Origin: DATHBD01 sp035296325
Lineage (GTDB): Bacteria > Actinomycetota > Actinomycetes > Mycobacteriales > Micromonosporaceae
Direction of reading: 5' to 3'
DNA length: 64,000 bases
Assembly: GCA_035296325.1 (NCBI GenBank)
Contig: DATHBD010000067.1
Coordinates: forward strand, 33,855-97,854
Below are positions 7,937 through 16,196 of the stretch, piece by piece. How positions within the stretch are numbered: the first letter of the stretch is position 1; each line of letters opens with the position of its first letter. The position numbers and the translations under genes are program-made. The notes below the pieces were generated by a model. It was not told where the DNA came from, did not search any database, and was given only the letters and a program-made list of their open reading frames with translations.

Positions 7937-10169
7937 GCACGCTCCAACTCTGATAGCGGTTCCCCGTCGGCCGCTGCAGCACCAGCAGGCGCGCCCCGCT
8001 GAACCGGGTGTTTCCCACCCCGATGACCAGGCCGCGTTCGCTGGTGACCGAGATGCCGTACTCCGTCGCCTCGACCTTCCAGTGCTGCGCCGTGTCGCTC
8101 TGGTCGCAGGTCACCTGCACAAGTGGCGTACCGGTGGCTTCGGGTCCGTCCTTGGGGGCGATACAACGGCCGCTGACCCGGGACCGGATCAGGAACCCGC
8201 CGGCCGCGGTGGGCTCCAGCTTCCACTGCTGGTTCGTCGCGCCGCGCGCCCGGTCGAGGACGAGCGGGGTGCCCTCGCCCGAGCGCGCGCCGTACAGGTC
8301 CGCCACCCGGCTGCTCATCGCGTTCGCCAGCACCAGGTAAACGCCGGCGGCTGGCACCTCGGCGACCGCGGTGCGGACGGTCACGGTCGCGGTGTACGGC
8401 GTGGCGGCGGAGTCGGCGCGGATGACGGCCACCGAGATCCGGTACTCCGTGCCGGCGCGCATCCCGACGATGCGTACGCCGGTTGCGTTGACCTTGCCGA
8501 TCACCTTGCCGTTCACCACGATGCCGTACCGCGCACCCTCGGCTGCGGCGTCCCAGGAGAGCCGGACCGAGGAGCTGGTGCGCTCACTGATCCGCAGATC
8601 CTTGAGTGCGTCGGCCCCGGGCGGCGGTGCGGAGCTGGCACCCGGGCCCGCGCCGGTGCGTTCCGGGGCCGCTGATGTGCCCGATGCGCCCGGTGTGGTC
8701 GGCGCGCCCGGTGTGGCAGTCGCGCTGGCTGAGGGCGTCGTACCGGGTGGTCCGGTGCTCGGCGGCGGGGCACCGGGGGCGCCGGACTGGCTGGCGCTGG
8801 CGGACGGCGTCGGAGTGCCCGGGCCGGCCCCCGGCGCCGGGCTCCCCGGCGCCGGCACCACCGGAGCTGGGCTCGCTGGCGCCGGCACCACAGGCGCCGG
8901 GGCGACGCCGCCGGACGGTGTGGGCTTCGGCGCCCCACCGCCGTTGCCGCCGTTGATGAGGAAGGCGTTGTCGGCCATGTTCCAGTGGGTGGCCAGGTAG
9001 CTCCCGGGGCGCGGACTGGTGTTGTAGTAATCGTCGTGGTTGCAGTCCAGGCGTTGCTCGCGCGCCCGGTCCGAGCAGGCGACCCGGGTCGAGGCGGCGC
9101 GGGTCGAGGCGGCGCGGGTGTCGCGGTAACACATCACGTCGTGTTCGTCGACGCAGTGCCCGCCCCCGCTGGAGTTGGGGGCGGAATTGTTCACCGCGCC
9201 CAGGTTGTGCCCGAGTTCATGCGCGGCGACAGCGGGCGTCCAGCAGCCGGAGTCGCTTCGCCCGTACGAGGGTCCCCTGTTGCTCCGGTTGCCGGCGCCG
9301 GTGCGCTCGTCGCCGGTGAAGGTGCCGATCCCGCAGTACACCCGGGCGTCGCCGAAGACCATGTACTTCCGGTCGGTACGGCCGAAGCCCAGGCCCTTGA
9401 GCGCCGCGATCATCGACCGGAACGTGTTCATCGAGCCGGCCGGGACCTCGACCTCCTGTACGTCGACCCGGCAGTCCGGGGTCGTCACGTACCGGATGTG
9501 ACGGGAGCCGCCGGTCTCCTGGGCGCTCGCGTCGTAGATCGCGTCGACGCCGGCAGCCCAGGTGCGGAACGATTCCGCGTACTGGGCGAACCGGCTGGCC
9601 ACCCCGGCGTCGCGGACGTAGAGGACCTGGACCCGCCGGCCGGAGACGCCATCGCCCTCACACGCCACGCCGGAGGACCCGATGGTGATCGCGGCCGATC
9701 CGCCGTCCGGCAGCACGGCCAGCCCACTCTCCGTGGCGAAGCCGCTCTCGTCCGTCGCCAGATCCTGCTCCGTCGGTCCGGCCGTGAGATCGCGACCCGG
9801 CACGGCGGGCGCTCCGGTCGCGCCGGTTGCCGGCAGCACGTCAGTCTTCACGTTCAAGCCGGGCGGGGGGAGATCGGGGCCGTGGGAGCACTGACCGGGG
9901 TCGACGACCTCGTACGCCCCGACACACGGAGTGCCCTTTCGTGCCGGGTTGAGCCCGGTATAGACCATGCCGAGTGCCGGCTTGTCGCTCGGTGCCGATC
10001 CGATCGGTCTGGTGTCGTCGCCGTGGAGAACCGTTGCCACCAGTGCCGGCGCGGCGACTGCCGAGCCGAACCCGATCGCCGCCACGGCGAGCGTCAGAGC
10101 GAGGCGGTGGCCTCGCGCGGAGCGCCGTCGTGGGGCACGACGAGTGTGCCTGGGGAGTCGGGTCAGCAC
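7926..10169 (-). CDS. Secreted metzincin-like zinc protein with FN3 and ricin-type lectin domains
   Basis: A 747-residue exported protein. The N-terminal signal or anchor (HRLALTLAVAAIGFGSAVAAPALVATVL) is followed by a metzincin-like domain with HELGHNLGAVN (HExxH at about 317-321) and a Met-turn-like segment DVMCY. Then come a long Pro/Ala/Thr linker, one fibronectin type III domain (LKDLRISERTSSSVRLSWD) and a C-terminal ricin B-type beta-trefoil (QWKLEPTAAGGFLIRSR, AQHWKVEA). It probably binds and cuts extracellular protein or glycoprotein. Position 11 of the zinc motif is Asn, not His or Asp; a His in GGGHC a few residues later may be the third ligand. The GTG start is chosen for GGAGG upstream; a TTG nine codons earlier also exists. 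Confidence 0.8.
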   Translation of the reverse strand: MLTRLPRHTRRAPRRRSARGHRLALTLAVAAIGFGSAVAAPALVATVLHGDDTRPIGSAPSDKPALGMVYTGLNPARKGTPCVGAYEVVDPGQCSHGPDLPPPGLNVKTDVLPATGATGAPAVPGRDLTAGPTEQDLATDESGFATESGLAVLPDGGSAAITIGSSGVACEGDGVSGRRVQVLYVRDAGVASRFAQYAESFRTWAAGVDAIYDASAQETGGSRHIRYVTTPDCRVDVQEVEVPAGSMNTFRSMIAALKGLGFGRTDRKYMVFGDARVYCGIGTFTGDERTGAGNRSNRGPSYGRSDSGCWTPAVAAHELGHNLGAVNNSAPNSSGGGHCVDEHDVMCYRDTRAASTRAASTRVACSDRAREQRLDCNHDDYYNTSPRPGSYLATHWNMADNAFLINGGNGGGAPKPTPSGGVAPAPVVPAPASPAPVVPAPGSPAPGAGPGTPTPSASASQSGAPGAPPPSTGPPGTTPSASATATPGAPTTPGASGTSAAPERTGAGPGASSAPPPGADALKDLRISERTSSSVRLSWDAAAEGARYGIVVNGKVIGKVNATGVRIVGMRAGTEYRISVAVIRADSAATPYTATVTVRTAVAEVPAAGVYLVLANAMSSRVADLYGARSGEGTPLVLDRARGATNQQWKLEPTAAGGFLIRSRVSGRCIAPKDGPEATGTPLVQVTCDQSDTAQHWKVEATEYGISVTSERGLVIGVGNTRFSGARLLVLQRPTGNRYQSWSVRGA

Positions 10170-10783
10170 GCTGAAGAGTCCTCCGGGGGTGCGCAAGCAA
10201 CGGCGGGCGGAACCGGTGTACCGGCCTCGCCATGCGCTGTGGACGCCGTTCGCATCGCGTTGGTGGCGTTGAGCGCCGGCACATCCACATCAGAACTTGC
10301 TCGACGTTAGTCGGCTGCGCGCCACCCGCAAGGGCTTCACGGGCCACTTAAGCAGGTGATAAGGCAGACTTCGGGTGGGCCGAAGCACGAACCGGTTGAG
10401 CTCCGACCAGGTCTGCGGCCGCGCGGGACGCCCAGTATCGCCCGGCTACGTACAGTTATCGGAGCGCTGCATTCTGCAACACCGAGCGTGGCGCGGGTCG
10501 TGCGGGCGGGGAGGATCGCGGATGCTTCCGACCGAGCCGCGGCGATCGGCACAATCGCGTCGGTCGGCGAGCCATTCCGCCGCTGTGACGATCGCCACGC
10601 GCGGCGCCGATATGCCCCCGGGGCCGGCGGAAATGGCGCCCGCATAATCGCAGCCCGCCGCGGAAATAGCAGTATATGGCGGTTGCCGGCGACGAGTCGA
10701 TACCTCTGTCGAGCGCCTGGCTGCGCTGGCCTGAACGACGGATTTGTCGGAAACTGGAGGTTCCGGCGAGCAAAGGCGATGAA
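10170..10783. other. Divergent intergenic region without a supported gene
   Basis: About 610 bp between two divergent genes. Short frames exist on both strands but none shows family resemblance, a good ribosome binding site or consistent codon usage. The stretch from about 10340 to 10780 is less GC-biased than its flanks and carries AT-rich hexamers such as GTATAT near 10672-10677. It should contain the promoters of both flanking genes. Confidence 0.35.
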
Positions 10784-11773
10784 ATGAACGACCCCGCACA
10801 GGAAAGGGCGCTCGTCGCGTTCGCGGCCGAGCTTTCCCAATGGCGTGCCCGGCGCGGGCTGAGCAAGAAACGCCTGGCCGCCGAGATGGGCTTCGACCCG
10901 TCGTACCTGAGCCACGTCGAGGGCGGGCGGCACCGGCCGACCGAGAACTTCGCCGAGCGCGCCGAGGTGGTGCTCCAGGCCGAAGGCGCGCTGTGGCGGG
11001 CGTATCTGACGTATGCCCAGGTCGGCCACCGCCGCGATCGCCCGGGTGGCGGACGAACCGAACGGCCCGCCTTTCCGCAATGGCTCCCGCCCGGTAGCGG
11101 CGTTCTGGTGGAACACGAGATGGCGTCGCTGACATATGCCGACGGCAGGTACCGGTGCGCGGTCAGCCGGGACCTCTACAACGCCGGCACCGACCCGATT
11201 ACGCGCTATCCGGTGCGGGTGAGCGTGGACCGGTATCCGGCGCATCCGGAATGGTCGAACCGGTTCTACCAGGAACATCCACTGCGTACCTCAGAACTCG
11301 ACTTCACCGCCGCATTCGGCGATCCGCCGGGCGCCCGGATCCGCTGGCAGGTGACAACTGACCGCGACTCGTACAAGAAAATTGTTCTGTTGTTCGAGGA
11401 TGCGCACTCCCGGTTCCCGCTCTATCCCGGCCAGCGGGCCACCCTCAGCTACTCCTATGCGGTCAGCGAGGCGCAGTGGGGTCAGTGGTTCGAGCGCCAG
11501 ATCCGGATGCCGACCCGGCGGCTCGGCGTGTGCCTGCGCTTCCCGACTGACACGGCGGCCGCCGTCTGGGGCATCCACAGCTCGCTGACCTCAGATGCTC
11601 CGTTCGGAACCCCGATCCTGGAAACCGTGGAGGGCCCATGCACGACGTTTCGATGGTCGACCGAGGATCCGCCGCTCCGTAGCCGGTTCCGGCTGCACTG
11701 GCGTTTTCGATCCACCGTCGCCCGTACCCGGCAGGGGCCGGTCTGTGCGGACGCGCTCCCCGCGGAGCGCTAG
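10784..11773 (+). CDS. XRE helix-turn-helix protein with an uncharacterised beta-rich C-terminal domain
   Basis: A 329-residue protein. Residues about 8-70 are a clear XRE helix-turn-helix (RARRGLSKKRLAAEMGFDPSYLSHVEGG). The remaining 250 residues form one unrecognised domain rich in aromatic and charged beta-type segments (YRCAVSRDLYNAGTDPITRYPVRVSVDRYP, DRDSYKKIVLLFED, VWGIHSSLTSDAP, FRWSTEDPPL). It differs from the DUF5753 domain of ordinary Scr1-type regulators. The ATG at 10784 follows an AAAGG 7 nt upstream; the frame is open further upstream without a better start. It is transcribed alone and ends in a strong hairpin. Confidence 0.7.
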   Translation: MNDPAQERALVAFAAELSQWRARRGLSKKRLAAEMGFDPSYLSHVEGGRHRPTENFAERAEVVLQAEGALWRAYLTYAQVGHRRDRPGGGRTERPAFPQWLPPGSGVLVEHEMASLTYADGRYRCAVSRDLYNAGTDPITRYPVRVSVDRYPAHPEWSNRFYQEHPLRTSELDFTAAFGDPPGARIRWQVTTDRDSYKKIVLLFEDAHSRFPLYPGQRATLSYSYAVSEAQWGQWFERQIRMPTRRLGVCLRFPTDTAAAVWGIHSSLTSDAPFGTPILETVEGPCTTFRWSTEDPPLRSRFRLHWRFRSTVARTRQGPVCADALPAER

Positions 11774-11787
11774 CCGGGGTGGGCACG

Positions 11788-11821
11788 GGTGCCCCTCCCA
11801 CCGTGCGGTGAGAGGGGCACC
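11788..11821 (+). terminator. Terminator hairpin after the HTH gene
   Basis: A long stem: GGTGCCCCTC pairs with GAGGGGCACC, and CACCG pairs with CGGTG inside it, with a 2-nt loop. It begins 15 bp after the stop codon. No U-run follows, as is common in these genomes. Confidence 0.7.
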
Positions 11822-11829
11822 GGCGGGTC

Positions 11830-11851
11830 GCGCGCGCGGTCCGGCGCGCGC
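11830..11851 (-). terminator. GC-rich hairpin after the mannanase gene
   Basis: An 8-bp alternating GC stem (GCGCGCGC on both sides of GGTCCG) about 40 bp beyond the minus-strand stop of the GH5 gene. It probably ends that transcript. Confidence 0.5.
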
Positions 11852-11890
11852 AACCCCGGCGGGCACCTTCCTGGGCGGAAGGGAAGGGCC

Positions 11891-13273
11891 CTATCGGCGT
11901 GTCCACCGCTGGTTGGTCTGGCCGTTGCAGGTCCACAGGTTGACCGGCGTGCCGTTGACCGTCCGTCGTCCGACCGCGTCCAGGCAGAGCCCGGAGTCGT
12001 TGTTGGCCACGGCTCCGTCGGCGCCCAGCGTCCAGGTCTGGTGAGCGCCGCCGGTGCAGTCGTTGATGACGACCGCGGTGCCGTTCGTCCGGCCCGCCAG
12101 CCTGGCCTCCAGGCACTTGGTGCCGTAGACCCGCAGTTCCTGGGCAGCGGTGTAGGCGAATCGCTGGTTGGCGTTGCCGGCGCAGTCCCAGAGCACCACC
12201 TGGGTCCCGTTGACCTGACTGACGTTCGGCACATCCACGCAGCGGCCCGACTGGGTTCCGACGATCGTGGTGGGTGCCGGGGCTGCCCCGCTGAAGACGG
12301 TCGCCTCCCGGGCGGTGGCGCGGATGCCGTTGGCGCCGTTGAAGATCCGGTCACCCCACCAGGTCAGGCTGTCGGCGTCGAATTCGTTCGTCATGTCGAG
12401 GTACTCCACGCCGCCGCCGTTGCCGCTCCATGACCAGCCCAGGTATCCCAGCCGCAGCGACTCGGCGTACGACATGATCGCGTCCTCGTCAGGGTCGCCG
12501 TCGGAGTGGTTGAAGCCGAACTCGCCGATCACCAGCGGCAGCCCGGCGTCCACGAACGCGGTGAGGTACTCGGCGACCTTGTCGGCGGTGTCGTAGACGC
12601 CGTACATGTGGATCGAGAACACGGTGTTGCGGATGGGATCGCTCTGGAAGACCGACGCGGCGTTGTCCCGCATGGTGAGGGTCCAGTCCTGCCCCCAGTT
12701 CGGCGCGTCGACCATGATCGTGTGGGTGAGACCGTTACCGCGCAGGCGTTGGATGGCGTTCGTGGTGTCGGCCGTCCACGGCGAGGCGTCGCTGTTGCCG
12801 AATGGCTCATTGCCGATGTTGATGATGGCGTACCGCTCCTGACCGACGAGCGCGCTCCGTGCGCCGATCCAGAAGTCCGCGGCCCGGTCCAGGCTGACCG
12901 CCGGAACGTCGCCGTAGCCGGTGGTGTTGTGCAACTCCAGCACACAGATCAGCCGGTTGTCGCGGCACAGGGCGATGGCGGCGGCGACGTCCTCGACGCT
13001 GTTGATGGCGCTGCCGTCGTCACCGTTGCTGAGCACCACCCGGACGGTGTTGGCACCGAGGTTCTTGATGTCGGCGAACGCTCTGTTCTCGCCAGGCGAC
13101 CATGCGTACGGGTGGTTGACCCCACGCATGACGAAGTCGCTGCCGTTGGCGTCGTAGAGGCGGCCGTCGCTGACGTAGAAACCGGTCGCCGCGTGCGCGG
13201 GCGGCGCGACCAGGAAAACCGACGCCACGGTCACCGCAATGGCGGTGGCGGCGAGAGCGGTGAGGCGTTTCAT
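11891..13273 (-). CDS. Secreted GH5 mannan endo-1,4-beta-mannosidase with CBM13 (ricin-type) domain
   Basis: A 460-residue exported enzyme that hydrolyses beta-1,4-mannosidic bonds in plant mannan. A signal peptide ends near APPAHA. The catalytic domain begins GFYVSDGRLYDANGSDFVMRG, the signature start of subfamily GH5_8. The acid/base Glu is in NIGNEPFGNS and the nucleophile Glu in LVIGEFGFNH. The C-terminal 125 residues are a beta-trefoil with three QxW-type repeats (NQRFAYT, HQTWTLG, NQRWTRR), which bind sugars. ATG at 13273 is chosen because GAGGGG lies 6 nt upstream and the signal peptide begins there (MKRLTALAATAIAV). Confidence 0.93.
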   Translation of the reverse strand: MKRLTALAATAIAVTVASVFLVAPPAHAATGFYVSDGRLYDANGSDFVMRGVNHPYAWSPGENRAFADIKNLGANTVRVVLSNGDDGSAINSVEDVAAAIALCRDNRLICVLELHNTTGYGDVPAVSLDRAADFWIGARSALVGQERYAIINIGNEPFGNSDASPWTADTTNAIQRLRGNGLTHTIMVDAPNWGQDWTLTMRDNAASVFQSDPIRNTVFSIHMYGVYDTADKVAEYLTAFVDAGLPLVIGEFGFNHSDGDPDEDAIMSYAESLRLGYLGWSWSGNGGGVEYLDMTNEFDADSLTWWGDRIFNGANGIRATAREATVFSGAAPAPTTIVGTQSGRCVDVPNVSQVNGTQVVLWDCAGNANQRFAYTAAQELRVYGTKCLEARLAGRTNGTAVVINDCTGGAHQTWTLGADGAVANNDSGLCLDAVGRRTVNGTPVNLWTCNGQTNQRWTRR

Positions 13274-13599
13274 GACGTACCCCTCGTGGCGGGTGTCCGG
13301 CGCTGGGCCCGGGTGGCGGTTATTCAATCATCCTCGATACGGTCGGTCGAAGGTCACTGATCCGGTTAAGTTGCACGATAACCCCGCCGTCCCCGCACCG
13401 CACGGCGGAGCGGCCGCACAGCGGCGGCGCAAGCCCAGGCTGGGCCCGTCGCGGGCGCGCCATCCCGGACATACGTCTGTCCACAGTGAAATTTGCAGGC
13501 AGCTGGGTCTTGCCGGGGTGTTCGAGGCGTTGTCGGCGGCCCTCCGGAAACATCCGATATTCAACGATTTCGATGATTAGGCCGCCGCCGAGGTTACTG

Positions 13600-13613
13600 A
13601 AACGGTTCAGCGC
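13600..13613. promoter_or_regulatory. Short inverted repeat, possible operator
   Basis: CTGAAACGGTTCAG: 5-bp arms around ACGG, with a central CG as in LacI-family sites. A related TGAAAATTTCA lies upstream of the GH6 cellulase at about 42145. The link to sugar regulation is inference. Confidence 0.25.
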
Positions 13614-13662
13614 CCCATCCACCGGCCGGAGCTCCGGCCGCCTGCCGGCGACGCGGGTCCGG

Positions 13663-13678
13663 TCGTACGACTGTTCGA
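13663..13678 (+). promoter_or_regulatory. LexA (SOS) box-like site upstream of alkB
   Basis: TCGTACGACTGTTCGA differs at one base of the left half-site from the actinobacterial SOS consensus TCGAACnnnnGTTCGA. It overlaps the -35 area of the alkB promoter (-10 at 13686-13691), where a repressor would block RNA polymerase. Binding is inferred from the pattern. Confidence 0.5.
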
Positions 13679-13685
13679 AGAGACG

Positions 13686-13691
13686 TACCAT
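13686..13691 (+). promoter_or_regulatory. -10 element of a leaderless alkB promoter
   Basis: TACCAT fits TAnnnT and ends 6 nt before the ATG at 13698, so the predicted transcription start falls on the start codon. No ribosome binding site is present, which agrees with a leaderless mRNA. Confidence 0.45.
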
Positions 13692-13697
13692 GGCTTG

Positions 13698-14330
13698 ATG
13701 ACCGACGTCGCCCATCAGCCGTCGCTGCTCGACCTGGCACCCGAGGCGACCCTCGGCCCACTGACCGGGCGGGTTTCCCGGCAGACGTTGACCGCTGGCG
13801 CCTGGGTGGACCACCTTCCCGGCTGGGTGCGCGGGTCCGACAGCGTCCTGGAGCACCTGCTGCACGAGGTCGACTGGCGCGCCGAGCGGCGCCGGATGTA
13901 TGACGGCGACGTCGACGTGCCGCGACTGCTCCGGTGGTACGGCGCACGGGAGGCGCTTCCGCACCCGGTCCTGACCGAGGCCCGCCGCCGGCTCACCGAG
14001 CACTACGCGGCCGAGTTGGGCGAGCCGTTCACCACCGCCGGCATGTGCCTGTACCGGTCCGGGCGGGACAGTGTCGCGTGGCACGGTGACACGCACGGCC
14101 GGTCGGCCCGGCAGGACACCATGGTGGCGATCGTGTCGTTCGGGTGCCCGCGCCCGCTGCTGCTGCGGCCCAGGGGCGGCGGGGACAGCCTGCGCTTCCC
14201 GCTGGGGCACGGTGACCTGATTGTCATGGGGGGCTCGTGCCAGCGCACCTGGGAGCACGCCATCCCGAAGACGGCCCGACCGGTGGGGCCGCGGGTCAGC
14301 GTGCAGTTCCGCCCGGCCGGCGTGGCCTGA
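13698..14330 (+). CDS. alkB: AlkB-like alpha-ketoglutarate-dependent DNA repair dioxygenase
   Basis: A 210-residue Fe(II)/2-oxoglutarate dioxygenase that removes alkyl groups from N1-methyladenine and N3-methylcytosine. The iron ligands are seen in WHGDTHGR (His and Asp) and QRTWEHAIPK (His). The two Arg residues of RVSVQFR bind 2-oxoglutarate. PRLLRWYGAREALPHP is the nucleotide-recognition lid typical of the family. The ATG at 13698 is preferred over a TTG one codon earlier. The gene is convergent with the DUF1905 gene. Confidence 0.93.
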   Translation: MTDVAHQPSLLDLAPEATLGPLTGRVSRQTLTAGAWVDHLPGWVRGSDSVLEHLLHEVDWRAERRRMYDGDVDVPRLLRWYGAREALPHPVLTEARRRLTEHYAAELGEPFTTAGMCLYRSGRDSVAWHGDTHGRSARQDTMVAIVSFGCPRPLLLRPRGGGDSLRFPLGHGDLIVMGGSCQRTWEHAIPKTARPVGPRVSVQFRPAGVA

Positions 14331-14335
14331 ACGTG

Positions 14336-14785
14336 TTACCGGGTGCGCCCTTCGCGCAGCATGGCGATCGCCTTGGCGATGCGTCGTTGCCGGGTCTCGT
14401 CGGTCTTGGCGTCGGTGATCGGCGTGACGTACCAGCGTTGCTGGCTGTATGACAGGCCCTCGAAGAACCGGCTCGCCCCGGCGTCGGCATCGAGTGCCGC
14501 CCGGAGGTCGGCCGGCACCGCCACCTCCCGAGGCTCCGCGTCGAGTTCCATTTCGACATCCACCTCGTCGCCGGCTCCCACACCGGCACCGGCACGATGT
14601 TCGGCGCTGAGCGGAAGCAGAAACCGCCCACCCATCACGGCCACGGTGCTCCGGTAGGTGTATCCCCCGATGGTCACCCGCACCGCGGGTCGCTTGCTCG
14701 TACCGAGGCTGGCGACCACCTCGGCCGGCACTTCGATGCCGGTTGCGGTCTTGCCGCCGAGCTCGATCGTGGCGCGGAACTTCAC
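14336..14785 (-). CDS. DUF1905 / YdeI-OmpD-associated family protein
   Basis: A 149-residue soluble protein. The N-terminal DUF1905 half is a small beta-barrel (MKFRATIELGGKTATGIEVPAEVVASLG, VTIGGYTYRSTVAVMGGRFLLPLS). The C-terminal helical half (VPADLRAALDADAGASRFFEGLSYSQQRWYVTPITDAKTDETRQRRIAKAI) matches the YdeI/OmpD-associated, bacteriocin-protection-like motif. The biochemical role of the family is not known. No clear partner gene is nearby. Confidence 0.87.
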   Translation of the reverse strand: MKFRATIELGGKTATGIEVPAEVVASLGTSKRPAVRVTIGGYTYRSTVAVMGGRFLLPLSAEHRAGAGVGAGDEVDVEMELDAEPREVAVPADLRAALDADAGASRFFEGLSYSQQRWYVTPITDAKTDETRQRRIAKAIAMLREGRTR

Positions 14786-14968
14786 GGCGCTCCTCCGGTC
14801 AGCGGATCCATCCGACCAGTCACGCTACCCGTCACCGGGACCCGCGCTCGGGACGACGCCGGAATCGCGGCGCAACACCGCCCACAGGCCCCAACCGGCC
14901 GCTGCGCCGACCGCGGACCCGCTGCGGGACGTGTCATGCTCGATTGACCCGGATCGAGGAGCGCACAC

Positions 14969-16165
14969 GTGGCAACCACTGAAGCGGTGCGGCCGACCCG
15001 CGCCCGCCGATCGCTCCGGCGACTGCGGTTCGGCGCGACCCTCGCCGCGATCCTCGGCCTGCTCTTCGGCGTGCCGTGGTGGACGGTGGTGGTTGCCGGC
15101 GCGCGGTGGCCGGTCCCCGCGGTGGTCGGGGGCACGGCGGTGTTCGTCGGCGCGTTGATCGCGTTGCCGGTGCTGATGTACGTCGGGCACGGTCGGCGTT
15201 CTCGGGACGGGGCGGCCCGGGTCGGCGACGCTCTGCTGGGCATCGTCTGGGTGCTCTTCGCCTGGGCGCTGCTCGGCAACGTGCTCCGGCTCGTACTGCG
15301 GATCGTCGGCGTGGCCGACCCCGGCCGGTCCCGGGCCGTCGCGGCCATGGTCGTCGCGGTCTCGCTGGTGCTGCTGGCGTGGGGGTACGTCGAGGCGATG
15401 CGGGTGCCCCGGGTGAAGCGCGTCGACGTCGCCATTCCACGGCTGGGCAGCGGGCTGGACGGCGTGCGGGTCGTGCTGCTGACCGACACCCACTACGGAC
15501 CGATCAACCGGGCCCGCTGGTCCGCCCGCGTGGTGGCGGTGGTGAACTCCCTCGACGCCGACATCGTGTGCCACACCGGGGACATCGCCGACGGCACCGT
15601 GGCGCAACGGCGAGAGCAGGCGGCCCCGCTCGGCGAGGTGCGCGCCGCGCTGGTGCGGGCGTACGTCACCGGCAACCACGAGTACATGGGGGAGGCGCAG
15701 GGCTGGCTGGACCACATGCGGGAACTCGGTTGGCAGTCGTTGCACAACCGGCACGTCGTCGTGGAGCGCGACGGCGCCCGACTCGTCGTCGCCGGCGTCG
15801 ACGACGCGACTGCCGGGTGGTCCGGGCTGGCGGGTCATTCCGCCGACCACGCCGCGGCACTCGCCGGCGCCGATCCGGACCTGCCGGTCCTGCTGCTCGC
15901 CCATCAGCCCAAGCAGATCGCCGCAGCCGTGCGGCACGGGGTGGACCTGCAGATCTCCGGGCACACCCACGGCGGTCAGATCTGGCCGTTCCACTACCTG
16001 GTGCGCCTGGATCAGCCCACCGTGCGAGGGCTGACCCGGCACGGCGACCGGACGCAGCTCTACACGAGTCGCGGTACCGGCTTCTGGGGTCCGCCGTTCC
16101 GGGTCTTCGCCCCGAGTGAGATCACCGTCCTCACGCTCCGGACGGGCGCGTCAACCGGTAGTTGA
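14969..16165 (+). CDS. Membrane-bound metallophosphoesterase
   Basis: A 398-residue protein with four hydrophobic helices in the first 140 residues and a calcineurin-like phosphoesterase domain after about residue 155. The metal-binding blocks are DTHYGPINR, HTGDIADG, TGNHEYMG, LLAHQPKQ and SGHTHGGQIWP, in the normal order. It resembles YkuE/YaeI-type enzymes, which hydrolyse phosphodiesters such as UDP-diacylglucosamine or phospholipid head groups; the substrate here is not known. The GTG start follows GAGGAG 7 nt upstream. Its stop codon lies inside the first operator of the next gene. Confidence 0.9.
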   Translation: MATTEAVRPTRARRSLRRLRFGATLAAILGLLFGVPWWTVVVAGARWPVPAVVGGTAVFVGALIALPVLMYVGHGRRSRDGAARVGDALLGIVWVLFAWALLGNVLRLVLRIVGVADPGRSRAVAAMVVAVSLVLLAWGYVEAMRVPRVKRVDVAIPRLGSGLDGVRVVLLTDTHYGPINRARWSARVVAVVNSLDADIVCHTGDIADGTVAQRREQAAPLGEVRAALVRAYVTGNHEYMGEAQGWLDHMRELGWQSLHNRHVVVERDGARLVVAGVDDATAGWSGLAGHSADHAAALAGADPDLPVLLLAHQPKQIAAAVRHGVDLQISGHTHGGQIWPFHYLVRLDQPTVRGLTRHGDRTQLYTSRGTGFWGPPFRVFAPSEITVLTLRTGASTGS

Positions 16166-16166
16166 C
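16150..16166 (+). promoter_or_regulatory. Upstream operator of the Clp_N/HTH gene
   Basis: An inverted repeat GTCAAC-CGGTA-GTTGAC. Its right half is part of the -35 hexamer TTGACG (16162-16167). It is paired with a better copy 28 bp downstream. Confidence 0.6.
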
Positions 16167-16190
16167 GGTCCCGAGTCGTCAACCTATGGT
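16162..16190 (+). promoter_or_regulatory. Sigma-70 type promoter giving a leaderless mRNA
   Basis: -35 TTGACG (16162-16167), a 17-bp spacer and -10 TATGGT (16185-16190). The start point predicted 7 nt downstream is base 16197, the A of the ATG. No ribosome binding site is present. Both hexamers are covered by inverted repeats. Confidence 0.7.
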
Positions 16191-16194
16191 TGAC
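16178..16194 (+). promoter_or_regulatory. Downstream operator of the Clp_N/HTH gene
   Basis: A perfect inverted repeat GTCAACC-TAT-GGTTGAC over the -10 element, ending 3 bases before the start codon. A protein bound here would shut the promoter. The encoded protein carries its own helix-turn-helix, so autorepression is the simplest reading. Confidence 0.65.
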
Positions 16195-16196
16195 GC

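Larger units (their letters stand above)
13274..13697. other. Divergent intergenic region between mannanase and alkB
   Basis: Holds the promoters of two divergent genes and no supported gene. The right end has a LexA-like box and a leaderless-type -10 for alkB. At 13600-13613 there is an imperfect inverted repeat CTGAA-ACGG-TTCAG that could be an operator. The middle part contains only short frames. Confidence 0.45.
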
